Assembly (NCBI RefSeq): GCF_000377945.1
Contig: NZ_KB898946.1
Span: 1 to 42,696, forward strand
Source of the DNA: Thioalkalivibrio sulfidiphilus
GTDB taxonomy: Bacteria; Pseudomonadota; Gammaproteobacteria; Ectothiorhodospirales; Ectothiorhodospiraceae
DNA: 42,696 nucleotides
Reading direction: 5' to 3'
The notes under the pieces were generated by a model, which did no database searches, was not told the origin of the DNA, and worked only from the letters and a program-made list of their open reading frames with translations. This document shows positions 15,893 through 24,723 of this stretch, in pieces (position 1 is the first letter of the stretch; each line of letters opens with the position of its first letter). The translations under genes were made by a program, and so were the position numbers.

Positions 15893-17935
15893 CTACTTAA
15901 CCCGCATGCCCGGCCTCGCGCCATCATCCGGGTTCAAAATGAACAATTCCTTACCCCCCGGCCCCGCGGCCAAAACCATGCCTTCCGACAGGCCGAACTT
16001 CATCTTGCGCGGGGCGAGGTTGGCCACCATCACCGTGAGCCTGCCTTCCAGCTGCGCCGGGTCGTAGGCGGACTTGATGCCGGCGAACACCTGGCGCATC
16101 TCGCCACCCAGATCCAGGGACAGGCGCAGCAGCTTGTCGGCGCCCTCCACGTGTTCGGCCTTGACGATGCGCGCCACGCGCAGGTCGATCTTGGAGAAAT
16201 CCTCGATACCGATCTCTTGGGCAATGGGACCGCCTTCCAGTTCCTGCTTCGGCGCGCTGGCGGCGGTGAGATCCTCCCTGGAGGCCTCCTGCAGGCGCGC
16301 CACCGCATCCGGGTCCACCCGGGTCATGAGCGGCTCGAAGGGATTGATCCTGTGCGCCAGCAGGGGCTCGGCCACGTGGTCCCAGGCGAGCGGCGCGACG
16401 TCCAGGAAGCCCTCGGCTTTCTCCGCCATGGCGGGCAGCACGGGCTTCAAATAGGTCATGAGCACCCGGAACAGGTTCAGGCCCTGGGTGCAGACCGCCT
16501 GCACCCGGTCGTCCATGCCGGCCTGCTTGGCCAGCACCCAGGGCTTGTGCTCGTCGATGTACTGGTTGGCCACGTCGGCCAGCGCCATGATCTCGCGCAT
16601 GGCCTGGCCGAACTCCCGGGCCTCGAAGAGTTTCGCGATCTCGTCCCGGCTGCGGGCGAAGCGCTGGTAGAGGTCGGCGTCGGGCAGGGCGTCGGCCAGC
16701 TGGCCGTTGAAGCGCTTGTGGATGAAGCCGGCGCAGCGCGAGGCGATGTTCACCACCTTGCCCACCAGGTCGCTGTTCACCCGGGCGATGAAGTCGTCCA
16801 GGCTCAGATCGATGTCATCGACCCCGGAACCCAGCTTGGCGGCGAAGTAATAGCGCAGGTACTCGGGGTTCAGGTGATCCAGGTAGGTGCGCGCCTTGAT
16901 GAAGGTGCCCCGGGACTTGGACATCTTCTGGCCGTTGACGGTGAGAAAGCCGTGGCAGAACACCGCCGTGGGGGCGCGGAAACCGGCGCCCGTGAGCATG
17001 GCGGGCCAGAACAGGGTGTGAAAGTAGGCGATGTCCTTGCCGATGAAGTGATAGAGCTCCGCTTGGCTTTCCGGCGACCACCAGGCGTCGAAGTCCAGGC
17101 CGTGGCCCTCGCAGTAGCGCTTGAAGCTCGCCATGTAGCCGATGGGCGCGTCCAGCCACACGTAGAAATACTTGCCCGGTGCATCGGGGATCTCGAAGCC
17201 CCAGTAGGGGGCGTCCCGGGAGATGTCCCAGTCGGTGAGCCCCGCCTTGAACCACTCGTTCAGCTTGTTGCGGATCTCCGGCTGCAGGCTGCCGGAGCCG
17301 GTCCATTCGCGCAGGAACTGCTCGAAGTCCGCCAGCTTGAAGAAGTAGTGTTCCGACTCCTTCTCCACGGGGGTGGCCCCGGAGATGGCGGACACCGGGT
17401 TTTTCAGGTCCGTGGGCGCGTAGGTGGCGCCGCAGGCCTCGCAGGAATCGCCGTACTGATCTTGCGCGCCGCACTTGGGGCACTCGCCCTTGATGAAACG
17501 GTCCGGCAGGAACATGCCCGCCTTCGGGTCGTAGGCCTGGCGGATGGTGCGCCGGGCGATGTGCCCGCCGTCCCGCAGTCGCGTATAGATGAGTTCCGCG
17601 AAGTGCTGGTTCTCCGGCGAGTGGGTGCTGTGGTACTGGTCGAAGGCCACGTGGAAGCCGGCGAAGTCGGCGCGGTGCTCGTGGCCAATGCGCTCGATGA
17701 GTTCTTCCGGCTCGATGCCCTCGGCGCGCGCCTTCAGCATGATCGGGGTGCCGTGGGCGTCGTCGGCGCACACGTAGATGCAACGGTGCCCGCCCATGCG
17801 CTGGAAGCGCACCCAGATGTCGGTCTGGATGTATTCCACCAGGTGGCCCAGGTGGATCGGGCCGTTGGCGTAGGGCAGGGCGCTGGTGACCAGGATCTGC
17901 CGGGTGGCCGGGGAGTTGTCGGGGGTCTGGGTCAT
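15893..17935 (-). CDS. metG: Methionyl-tRNA synthetase
   Basis: This 680-residue class I synthetase charges tRNA-Met. The HIGH motif appears as [12 protein letters not shown] near residue 20. The zinc knuckle cysteines are in [18 protein letters not shown]. The KMSKS motif is [10 protein letters not shown]. The anticodon-binding region follows. The C-terminal tRNA-binding (EMAP/Trbp111-like) domain spans about the last 110 residues ([35 protein letters not shown]), as in dimeric E. coli-type MetRS. It heads a cluster with mtnB, mtnD and mtnC, tying methionine use to its recycling. It diverges from apbC, the usual gammaproteobacterial neighbour. Confidence 0.97.
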   Translation of the reverse strand: MTQTPDNSPATRQILVTSALPYANGPIHLGHLVEYIQTDIWVRFQRMGGHRCIYVCADDAHGTPIMLKARAEGIEPEELIERIGHEHRADFAGFHVAFDQYHSTHSPENQHFAELIYTRLRDGGHIARRTIRQAYDPKAGMFLPDRFIKGECPKCGAQDQYGDSCEACGATYAPTDLKNPVSAISGATPVEKESEHYFFKLADFEQFLREWTGSGSLQPEIRNKLNEWFKAGLTDWDISRDAPYWGFEIPDAPGKYFYVWLDAPIGYMASFKRYCEGHGLDFDAWWSPESQAELYHFIGKDIAYFHTLFWPAMLTGAGFRAPTAVFCHGFLTVNGQKMSKSRGTFIKARTYLDHLNPEYLRYYFAAKLGSGVDDIDLSLDDFIARVNSDLVGKVVNIASRCAGFIHKRFNGQLADALPDADLYQRFARSRDEIAKLFEAREFGQAMREIMALADVANQYIDEHKPWVLAKQAGMDDRVQAVCTQGLNLFRVLMTYLKPVLPAMAEKAEGFLDVAPLAWDHVAEPLLAHRINPFEPLMTRVDPDAVARLQEASREDLTAASAPKQELEGGPIAQEIGIEDFSKIDLRVARIVKAEHVEGADKLLRLSLDLGGEMRQVFAGIKSAYDPAQLEGRLTVMVANLAPRKMKFGLSEGMVLAAGPGGKELFILNPDDGARPGMRVK

Positions 17936-18168
17936 GGGTGCACGGATCGGCGGGAAAAGTGAACTAAGTTAGCAGGTTGGCGCCCTGATCGCCATATTTC
18001 ACGGGCCGTTGACCCCGCTTGCCGGCCTGATCCCGACCCTTTCACGCCATAAACCCCCATTCTGTGGTTTTTTTGCCGGGGCGCCGTTGGTGTAGAATCC
18101 CGAGGCTGTATCCGGTCCAGCCGCAGGCCGGCCCGTAACCCGATTCGATAGCCCCAAGGAGCCCAGAC
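17936..18168. other. Divergent intergenic region metG / apbC
   Basis: This 233-bp stretch separates two divergent genes and must hold both promoters. Toward apbC there is a -10-like TAGAAT at 18093-18098, but the best -35-like TTGCCG (18073) is only 14 bp away, so I do not call a promoter. A strong AAGGAG ribosome site precedes apbC. No 7-bp or 8-bp repeat is present, unlike most gaps in this half of the window. Confidence 0.5.
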
Positions 18169-19260
<1,092 letters not shown>

Positions 19261-19263
19261 CAG

Positions 19264-19340
19264 CAGTGGCAAGTCTCAAGTGGCAAGTGGCAAGGTTTTT
19301 TTCGAGCCCTGGTCACTTGAGACCTGCCACTTGAGACTGA
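19264..19340. repeat. Inverted heptamer array filling the apbC-dcd gap
   Basis: Left units AGTGGCA, AGTCTCA, AGTGGCA and AGTGGCA (19265-19292) are followed by a T run and then the facing arm at 19314-19338 (CACTTGA, GACCTGC, CACTTGA, GACT). The pair takes up essentially all of the 84 nt between apbC stop and dcd start. The T run at 19296-19302 lies in the loop, so the shape is not that of a normal terminator. Confidence 0.87.
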
Positions 19341-19344
19341 TTTC

Positions 19345-19911
19345 ATGGCCATAAAATCCGACCGCTGGATCCGCCGCATGGCGGAGCAACACGGCATGAT
19401 CGAGCCCTTCGAGCCGGGGCAGGTGCGTCATGCCGGTGAGGAGCGCATCGTCTCCTACGGCACGTCCAGCTACGGCTACGACGTGCGCTGCGCCGACGAG
19501 TTCAAGATCTTCACCAACATCAACTCCAGCATCGTCGACCCCAAGGCCTTCGATGCGCGCAGCTTCGTGGACGTGAAATCCGACGTCTGCATCATCCCGC
19601 CCAACTCCTTTGCCCTGGCTCGCACGGTGGAGTACTTCCGCATCCCCCGTTCCGTGCTCACCATCTGCCTGGGCAAGAGCACCTACGCCCGCTGCGGCAT
19701 CATCGTCAACGTGACACCCCTCGAGCCCGAGTGGGAAGGCCACGTGACGCTCGAGTTCTCCAACACCACCCCCCTGCCCGCCAAGATCTACGCCAACGAG
19801 GGCGTGGCCCAGATGCTGTTCCTGGAGTCCGACGAGGTCTGCGAGACCTCCTACAAGGACCGGGGCGGCAAGTACCAGGGGCAGGTGGGGGTGACGCTGC
19901 CTAAAACATAG
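19345..19911 (+). CDS. dcd: dCTP deaminase
   Basis: This 188-residue trimeric enzyme deaminates dCTP to dUTP, the main route to dTTP in gammaproteobacteria. Family motifs include [62 protein letters not shown] and the C-terminal QMLFLESDE with [15 protein letters not shown]. The S-x-R/A-R-region and the catalytic Glu ([13 protein letters not shown]) are intact, and the length matches E. coli Dcd. The start at 19345 is immediately preceded by the repeat arm and no ribosome site is visible. It probably depends on upstream translation of apbC. Confidence 0.95.
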   Translation: MAIKSDRWIRRMAEQHGMIEPFEPGQVRHAGEERIVSYGTSSYGYDVRCADEFKIFTNINSSIVDPKAFDARSFVDVKSDVCIIPPNSFALARTVEYFRIPRSVLTICLGKSTYARCGIIVNVTPLEPEWEGHVTLEFSNTTPLPAKIYANEGVAQMLFLESDEVCETSYKDRGGKYQGQVGVTLPKT

Positions 19912-19919
19912 GTGGGTGT

Positions 19920-20080
19920 GAAGTTGGAAGGGTGAATTGGGAAGTGGGAATGGATCTGGACGTAGGTCGGGCTTCAGCCCGACGCCCATGTCTCACGAAG
20001 CATTGCTTGTCGGGCTGAAGCACGACCTACGGGAAGCCACCGTCTTTCTTCCCACTTCCCAATTCACCCTTCCCACTTCA
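19920..20080. repeat. Three-layer inverted repeat between convergent dcd and tag
   Basis: Outer 7-bp arms are at 19920-19950 (GAAGTTG, GAAGGGT, GAATTGG, GAAGTGG) and 20049-20080 (their reverse complement, starting at the tag stop codon). Inside are facing segments GTAGGTCGGGCTTCAGCCC (19962) and GGGCTGAAGCACGACCTAC (20013), each also partly self-complementary. The centre is CATGTCTCACGAAGCATTG. This could serve as a bidirectional 3' end for the two genes. Confidence 0.85.
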
Positions 20081-20653
20081 ACGGTTGTCCGGGTGACTCG
20101 GACACCCGATGAGATGGTCATTCACCAGTCCCACCGACTGCATGTAGGCATAGCAGATGGTCGGCCCCACGAAGCGGAAGCCGCGCTTCTTCAGATCCCG
20201 GCTGATGGCCTCGGACACGGGGGTCTGGGCGGGCACCTCTGAAAGCGTCCTGAACCGGTTCACCACCGGCTCGCCGTCCACGAAGTCCCAGAGATAGGGC
20301 GCGAGTCCGCCCCGTTCGTCCCGCAATTTCAGATACGCCTGCGCATTGCCGACCGCCGCCTGCACCTTGAGCCGGTTGCGCACGATGCCGGGGTCCGCGA
20401 GCAGCTTCTCGATCTTCTTTTTCGTGTAGCGGGCCATCTTCTCCGGATCGAAACCCTCGAAGGCGGCCCGGTAGGCCGCGCGCTTCTTCAGGATGGTCGC
20501 CCAGGACAGCCCCGCCTGCGCCCCCTCCAGGATCAGCATCTCGAACAGGTGCGCCTCGTCGTGGCTCGGCACGCCCCATTCCTCGTCGTGATAACGCACA
20601 TACTCCGGAAACGCGAGACACCAGGGGCAGCGGGGGTCGTGTGTGTCGGTCAT
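20078..20653 (-). CDS. tag: DNA-3-methyladenine glycosylase I
   Basis: This 191-residue repair enzyme excises 3-methyladenine from alkylated DNA. The N-terminal RCPWCLAFPEYVRYHDEEWG contains the zinc Cys and His. The C-terminal VNDHLIGCPSH contains the second His-Cys pair, matching the four-ligand zinc snap of Tag. The central ILEGAQAGLSWATILKKRAAYRAAF and the GFRFVGPTICYAYMQSVG signature are intact. Length fits the family. It is convergent with dcd, and its TGA stop is the edge of the 7-bp repeat arm. Upstream is an octamer repeat cluster. Confidence 0.95.
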   Translation of the reverse strand: MTDTHDPRCPWCLAFPEYVRYHDEEWGVPSHDEAHLFEMLILEGAQAGLSWATILKKRAAYRAAFEGFDPEKMARYTKKKIEKLLADPGIVRNRLKVQAAVGNAQAYLKLRDERGGLAPYLWDFVDGEPVVNRFRTLSEVPAQTPVSEAISRDLKKRGFRFVGPTICYAYMQSVGLVNDHLIGCPSHPDNR

Positions 20654-20663
20654 GGTTGTTGTT

Positions 20664-20895
20664 CAGCCGCAGAGGGCACAGGGGACACCGAGGAAAAGCA
20701 TTCTCTCGCGGAGGCGCAGGGGCGCGGAGAAAAGATTTCTTGATGTGTTTTCCTCCGTGTCCCCGTGGCTCCGTGAGAGGACATGTTTTTGGGATGTTCC
20801 CTGAAAAACCATCCTCTCACGGGGCCACGGAGACACGGGGAAAGATTATTTTGATGCAGTTCTCCGCGTCTCTGCGCCTCCGCGAGAGAACCGGC
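20664..20895. repeat. Octamer repeat cluster with double-nested hairpin, tag / pilR gap
   Basis: A loose octamer stretch (CCGCAGAG, GGCACAGG) is at 20664-20695. A double-nested element follows. Outer arms are 20702-20734 and 20861-20893 (CTCGCGGAGGCGCAGGGG type). Inner arms are 20750-20781 and 20812-20841 (TCCTCCGTGTCCCCGTGG and complement). A central TTTTTGGGA/CCCTGAAAAA pairing closes it. The plan copies the 7948-8144 element while the central loop sequence differs. Confidence 0.85.
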
Positions 20896-20902
20896 CTTTG
20901 AT

Positions 20903-22264
20903 TCACCCCGGCACATCGATGTCCAGCTTCTTCAGCCGGTAGCGCAGCTGGCGGAAGCTGATGCCGAGGAGTTTGGCGGCGGCGGTGCGGTTGCCGGAGG
21001 TCTTGGCGAGGGCGGCGAGGATGGCCTGGCGTTCCTGGTCTTCCAGCACGTCGTCCAGGGGCAGGCCGTCGGCGCCGGTGCGGGCGGTCATGCCCAGGGG
21101 CGCGCCCGCTTCGGGCAGGTGCAGGTCGGCGGCCTCCAGCACATCGCCCTCGCACAGGGTCGCGGCCCGCTCCAGGATGTTCTCCAGTTCGCGCACGTTG
21201 CCTGGGAAGCGGTAGGCGCGCAGCGCCGCCAGGGCGTCCTCGGAAAGCTGCGGCGGCTGGGTGCCCCAGTCCTGGGCGATGCGCGCGAGGATGCGGCGCG
21301 ACAGCAGCGGCAGGTCCTCCAGGCGTTCGCGCAGCGGCGGCACGCGCAGTTCGATGACGTTGAGCCGGTAATAGAGGTCCTGGCGGAACTGGCCCTCGCG
21401 CACCAGGGCGGCCAGGTCCCGGTGGGTGGCGGAGAGGATGCGCACGTCCACGGGGATCTCGCGGTTGCCGCCCACGGGCTTGACCGCCCGCTCCTGGATG
21501 GCGCGCAGCAGCTTCACCTGCATGTGCAGGGGCAGCTCCGCCACCTCGTCCAGGAACAGGGTGCCGCCCTGGGCGGACTGGAACAGGCCGGGATGGTCGC
21601 CGGTGGCGCCGGTGAAGGCGCCCTTCACGTGGCCGAAGAACTCGCTCTCCATGAGCTCCGTGGGGATGGCGCCGCAGTTCACCGGCACGAAGGGCCGCTC
21701 CGCCCGCGGGCCCAGGCGGTGGATCTCCCGGGCCACGCGCTCCTTGCCGCTGCCCGACTCGCCCAGGATGCACACCGGCGCCTGGCTGCGCGCCAGCTTG
21801 GCGATGGTCTCCTTGAGCCGGCGCATGGCCGGCGCCTGGCCCAAAAGCTTGGAGCCGTCGTCGGCGTCCTCGCCGCCGACCTGCGCCTTGTCCTTCTCCG
21901 AGAGCCGCAGGGCGGTGTTGATCAGGTCCCGCAGCATGGGCAGGTCCACGGGCTTGGAGACGAAGTCGAAGGCGCCGGCCTTGAGCGCCGCCACGGCGGT
22001 GTCCATGCTGCCGTAGGCGGTGATCACCGCCACCGGCAGGCAGGGGCAGTGGCGCTGGATGTGTTCCACCAGCTCGATGCCGTTGCCGTCGGGCAGGCGC
22101 ATGTCGGTCAGGCACAGGTCGAAGTCGTGCCTGGAGAGCAGCGCCCGGGCCTCGGTGACGCTGCCCGCGGCGTGGGTGCTGAGCTTCATGCGCCCCAGGG
22201 TGATCTCCAGGAGTTCGCGGATATCGGGCTCGTCGTCGACGATGAGTACGTGCTGGATGCTCAT
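20903..22264 (-). CDS. pilR: NtrC-family response regulator PilR
   Basis: This 453-residue sigma54 activator has three domains. The receiver covers about 1-120, with phospho-acceptor D54 in LTDMRLPDGNG. The AAA+ domain (about 140-375) shows Walker A GESGSGKE and the sigma54-contact motif GAFTGA. A C-terminal Fis-type helix-turn-helix reads GNRTAAAKLLGISFRQLRYRLKKL. I start it at ATG 22264 (MSIQHVLIVDDEPD), 11 nt after the pilS stop. The longer frame has no homology upstream. With pilS it would control type IV pilin expression, a role assigned from family and gene order since no pil structural genes are in the window. Confidence 0.9.
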   Translation of the reverse strand: MSIQHVLIVDDEPDIRELLEITLGRMKLSTHAAGSVTEARALLSRHDFDLCLTDMRLPDGNGIELVEHIQRHCPCLPVAVITAYGSMDTAVAALKAGAFDFVSKPVDLPMLRDLINTALRLSEKDKAQVGGEDADDGSKLLGQAPAMRRLKETIAKLARSQAPVCILGESGSGKERVAREIHRLGPRAERPFVPVNCGAIPTELMESEFFGHVKGAFTGATGDHPGLFQSAQGGTLFLDEVAELPLHMQVKLLRAIQERAVKPVGGNREIPVDVRILSATHRDLAALVREGQFRQDLYYRLNVIELRVPPLRERLEDLPLLSRRILARIAQDWGTQPPQLSEDALAALRAYRFPGNVRELENILERAATLCEGDVLEAADLHLPEAGAPLGMTARTGADGLPLDDVLEDQERQAILAALAKTSGNRTAAAKLLGISFRQLRYRLKKLDIDVPG

Positions 22265-22275
22265 GGACGTCCTGA

Positions 22276-23871
22276 TCACTCGGGCACGGGGAAATGAATG
22301 CGAAAGCAGCTGCCGCCGGTGGGCAGGGGAAGGTATTCCAGGCCGCCGCCGTTGTTTTCGCACAGTTCCCGGGCGATGTACAGGCCGAGTCCGGTGCCGT
22401 CACGGCCGCTGGTGATGAAGGGTTCGAACAGCTGGTGGCTGATCTCGGCGCTCACCCCGGGGCCCTGGTCCATCACGTCCAGGGTGGCGTGGCGGCCCAC
22501 CTGGCGGGCGCCGCCCTGCAGGCGGATGTAGGCGCGTCCGTCGGCGGAGCGTCCGTAGGTGAGCGCGTTCTCGCACAGGTTCCAGAGCACCTGGTGCAGG
22601 TGGTCCGGGTCGAACAGCACCCGGCTGTCGGCGGGCTCGATGTGCGCCTCCAGCTGGATCTCGTCCAGGCCCTTCTGGCGGCGGAATTCCTCGGCGAACT
22701 GGGAGACCCACGCCGCCAGGCTCAGCTCCTCCCGGCGCGCGTCCTCGCGCCGGGACAGGCGCAGCACGCTCTGGATCACCGCGTTCATGCGCTGGCTCTG
22801 GGCCTGGATGATGCCCGCCAGGCGCTTGTCCGGGGTGGTGAGATCCTCGGACTCCCCCAGCAGCTGGGCGGCATGGCTGATGGCCCCGAGCGGGTTGCGG
22901 ATCTCGTGGGCGATGCTGGCGGTGAGCCGGCCCACCGAGGCCATCTTGTCCGCCTGCATCTGGCGGCGCAGCTCGGCGGTGTCCTCCAGGAAGATCAGGG
23001 TGCCCACCGCCCGGTCCACCCCCAGGCGGGTGAAGCGCACCCGCAGCTCCGGTCCCCGGGCATCGCCGGGCAGGGTCAGGGCCGAGGCCTGGGCCGGGTC
23101 CATGAGCCATTCCTGCAGGGCGGCGTAGAGGCGCGGCGAGAGATGCGCCAGGTCGCTGGGGTTGTCCGTGTCCGGGTTGCCCACCAGGGCCCAGGCCGCC
23201 TCGTTGATCAGGTGGATGTGCCCCTGGTCGTTGGCCACGATCATGCCCGACTGCATACGGTCGATGATGTGGGCATTGAGCTCCGCCATGTTGGCGAGAT
23301 CGATGCGGTGGCGGATGGCCAGGTCCTCGCTCTCCCGGGCCCGGCGCGACAGGGCCAGGGCCAGCAGGGCGGTGGCGAACAGTCCCGCCCCCAGCAGGCC
23401 GGTCTGGGTGAAGGCGCCGTCCTTGATCACCCCCAGCACCAGGCCCTGGGCCTGGGCCGCCAGCAGGGACAGGGTGGCCAGGGCCGCGAACAGCAGGGCC
23501 CAGCGCCCGGACACCAGCAGGGCCAGGCCCGCCACGGCGGGGATCATCAGCATGCCCAGGCCGCTCGCCACGCCGCCGCTGGCGTACATCAGGGCGGTGA
23601 TCAGGGGCAGGTCCACCGCCGCCTGCAGGCCCACCTGGGTCTCGTAGGCGGGTCGGCGCAGCAGGCCCAGGGCGAGCAGCACCAGGCCGGCGACCAGGTA
23701 GGCCAGCAGGGCGGTGTCGAATACCTGGGGCAGGGCCTCGCCGAGCAGCTCCGGGCCGGTGCCCAGCCACTCCACCGCCAGCAGCAGGCAGACCACCAGC
23801 AACCGGTACAGGGAAAAGGCCCGCAGGGAACGCCAGTGGGAATCCTTGCGGGGGCCGGAGCGCAGACGCAC
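22276..23871 (-). CDS. pilS: Sensor histidine kinase PilS
   Basis: This 531-residue inner-membrane kinase has about six N-terminal membrane helices (to about 185), a PAS-like domain (MQSGMIVANDQGHIHLINEAAW) and a HisKA domain with the H-box SIAHEIRNPLGAISHAAQLL. The HATPase domain carries N (LWNLCENALTYG), G1 (DVMDQGPGV) and G2 (GRDGTGLGLYIARELCENN) boxes. This layout is that of PilS, which senses pilin in the membrane and phosphorylates PilR. Start is GTG at 23871, 6 nt after the stop of the PP0621-like gene, so the three genes form an operon. Confidence 0.9.
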   Translation of the reverse strand: MRLRSGPRKDSHWRSLRAFSLYRLLVVCLLLAVEWLGTGPELLGEALPQVFDTALLAYLVAGLVLLALGLLRRPAYETQVGLQAAVDLPLITALMYASGGVASGLGMLMIPAVAGLALLVSGRWALLFAALATLSLLAAQAQGLVLGVIKDGAFTQTGLLGAGLFATALLALALSRRARESEDLAIRHRIDLANMAELNAHIIDRMQSGMIVANDQGHIHLINEAAWALVGNPDTDNPSDLAHLSPRLYAALQEWLMDPAQASALTLPGDARGPELRVRFTRLGVDRAVGTLIFLEDTAELRRQMQADKMASVGRLTASIAHEIRNPLGAISHAAQLLGESEDLTTPDKRLAGIIQAQSQRMNAVIQSVLRLSRREDARREELSLAAWVSQFAEEFRRQKGLDEIQLEAHIEPADSRVLFDPDHLHQVLWNLCENALTYGRSADGRAYIRLQGGARQVGRHATLDVMDQGPGVSAEISHQLFEPFITSGRDGTGLGLYIARELCENNGGGLEYLPLPTGGSCFRIHFPVPE

Positions 23872-23877
23872 GGCGCG

Positions 23878-24117
23878 TCAGCCGTCCCGGCCCAGGCGGG
23901 CCTGGCGTTCGTGCTCCGGGCTGCAGTAGCGGTGCCCGTCGGAGAGGATCGCCTCGTGTTCCGGCACGTGCAGGCCGCAGTGGTCGCAGCGCACCATCTT
24001 CTCCGCCCCCAGGGGCTTGCGCTCATCCCGCTTCAGGGTCTTCTTCGGCCGCTTCAGCAGGGTGCGGGCAATCATGAACACGATGACGATGGCGGCGATG
24101 ACGAAAAGGATGCGCAT
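23878..24117 (-). CDS. PP0621-family small membrane protein
   Basis: This 79-residue protein has one N-terminal membrane helix (MRILFVIAAIVIVFMIART), a basic linker, and a C-terminal zinc-ribbon-like segment with CDHCGLHVPEHE and GHRYCSPEH. This is the pattern of the PP0621 family, usually encoded just upstream of pilS in gammaproteobacteria. Function is unknown. The four Cys/His positions suggest one bound zinc on the cytoplasmic side. It leads the pilS-pilR operon, and its ATG at 24117 is followed upstream by a 7-bp repeat array. Confidence 0.85.
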   Translation of the reverse strand: MRILFVIAAIVIVFMIARTLLKRPKKTLKRDERKPLGAEKMVRCDHCGLHVPEHEAILSDGHRYCSPEHERQARLGRDG

Positions 24118-24126
24118 GAAGGATCC

Positions 24127-24418
24127 AGAGGCAAGTTGGCAGATACAAGATACAAGGGTTTGGGGCGTTGCCCCAGAGGTCTGGGGTGGAGCAGTGGCTA
24201 GTGGCTAGTCTCAAGTGGCAAGGCGGCCCCCACCCCAACCCTCCCCCGCGATGCGGGAGAGGGGGCTTATTCTCCCTCTCCCTCAGGGACAAATCCGCCG
24301 GGTGCGGATTTGAACAGCCGACAGGCTGGCCCGAAGGGTGGAGGGCAGGACGCCCGGAATAGAGGGCCCGGGTGAGGGTGGTATTCCTCGCCACTTGAGA
24401 CTAGCCACTTGCCACTGC
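24127..24418. repeat. Composite repeat: heptamer arms around a CCCTCTCCCTC element with 72-bp cassette
   Basis: A first array is at 24127-24157 (AGAGGCA, AGTTGGC, AGATACA, AGATACA), then GGGGC/GCCCC and CCAGAGGTCTGG hairpins. Arms of AGTGGCT, AGTGGCT, AGTCTCA and AGTGGCA at 24193-24223 face 24386-24418. Between them lies the CCCTCTCCCTC element, interrupted at 24290-24361 by a 72-bp cassette that holds three mini-hairpins (AAATCCGC/GCGGATTT, CAGCC/GGCTG, GGGC/GCCC). The same composite occurs at 27644-27838. Confidence 0.88.
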
Positions 24419-24558
24419 TTTCACCCGCTCTTCCATGAAACTTTTCTATGGTCACGATCAGGTCATTTTAGAGCCTCTGATACCCCCCTGTCCCGGCGCC
24501 GGTCGCAAACCGAGGCGGGGCGCGGGTTTGCGCCCCGAGGGGGCCATTCATGCCCAGT

Positions 24559-24567
24559 TTATCCACA
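24559..24567 (+). promoter_or_regulatory. DnaA box upstream of nrdA
   Basis: TTATCCACA is a perfect match to the DnaA consensus (TTATNCACA). It lies about 46 bp upstream of the -35 of the nrdA promoter candidate. E. coli nrdAB is known to respond to DnaA, so this single strong box in a regulatory region is likely functional. Whether it acts here is inference. Confidence 0.6.
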
Positions 24568-24596
24568 GCCTGTCCCCATGCTGTACACCCCCTTAC

Positions 24597-24612
24597 ACAC
24601 AAGATCTTGTGC
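24597..24612 (+). promoter_or_regulatory. NrdR-type box upstream of nrdA
   Basis: ACACAAGATCTTGTGC is a near-perfect 16-bp palindrome resembling the NrdR consensus (ACAC-A/T-rich-GTGT). It abuts the -35 hexamer. NrdR boxes normally come in pairs about three helical turns apart. The second one here would fall near 24565-24580 and is poor, so only one box is called. Confidence 0.6.
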
Positions 24613-24642
24613 TTGACGGTTTTCGGAACCCCGTCCTATAGT
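24613..24642 (+). promoter_or_regulatory. Sigma70-type promoter of nrdA
   Basis: TTGACG (24613-24618) and TATAGT (24637-24642) are separated by 18 bp, both close to consensus. Transcription would start near 24650, giving a leader of about 75 nt before the nrdA ATG at 24724. Confidence 0.7.
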
Positions 24643-24723
24643 GTTTCGGGTCACGGGGCCCCACAAGACCCCGGCTTTATCCCCACCACCTGCTCAATCC
24701 GCATATCCCGCGAGGCCACGCAC

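Noticed and set aside
15836-17962. 708-codon plus-strand frame
   Set aside because: It is antisense to metG, whose HIGH, zinc and KMSKS motifs are all intact.
18073-18098. TTGCCG / TAGAAT promoter for apbC
   Set aside because: The spacing is 14 bp, too short for a sigma70 promoter. A promoter must exist here but cannot be placed.
20641-20901. Small frames on both strands within the octamer cluster
   Set aside because: They are repeats translated as Arg/Ala/Gly-rich nonsense, a frequent cause of false gene calls.
22294-24201. 635-codon plus-strand frame
   Set aside because: It is antisense to pilS and the PP0621-like gene. Its composition (Gln/Gly/His/Ala-rich) is typical of a shadow frame.
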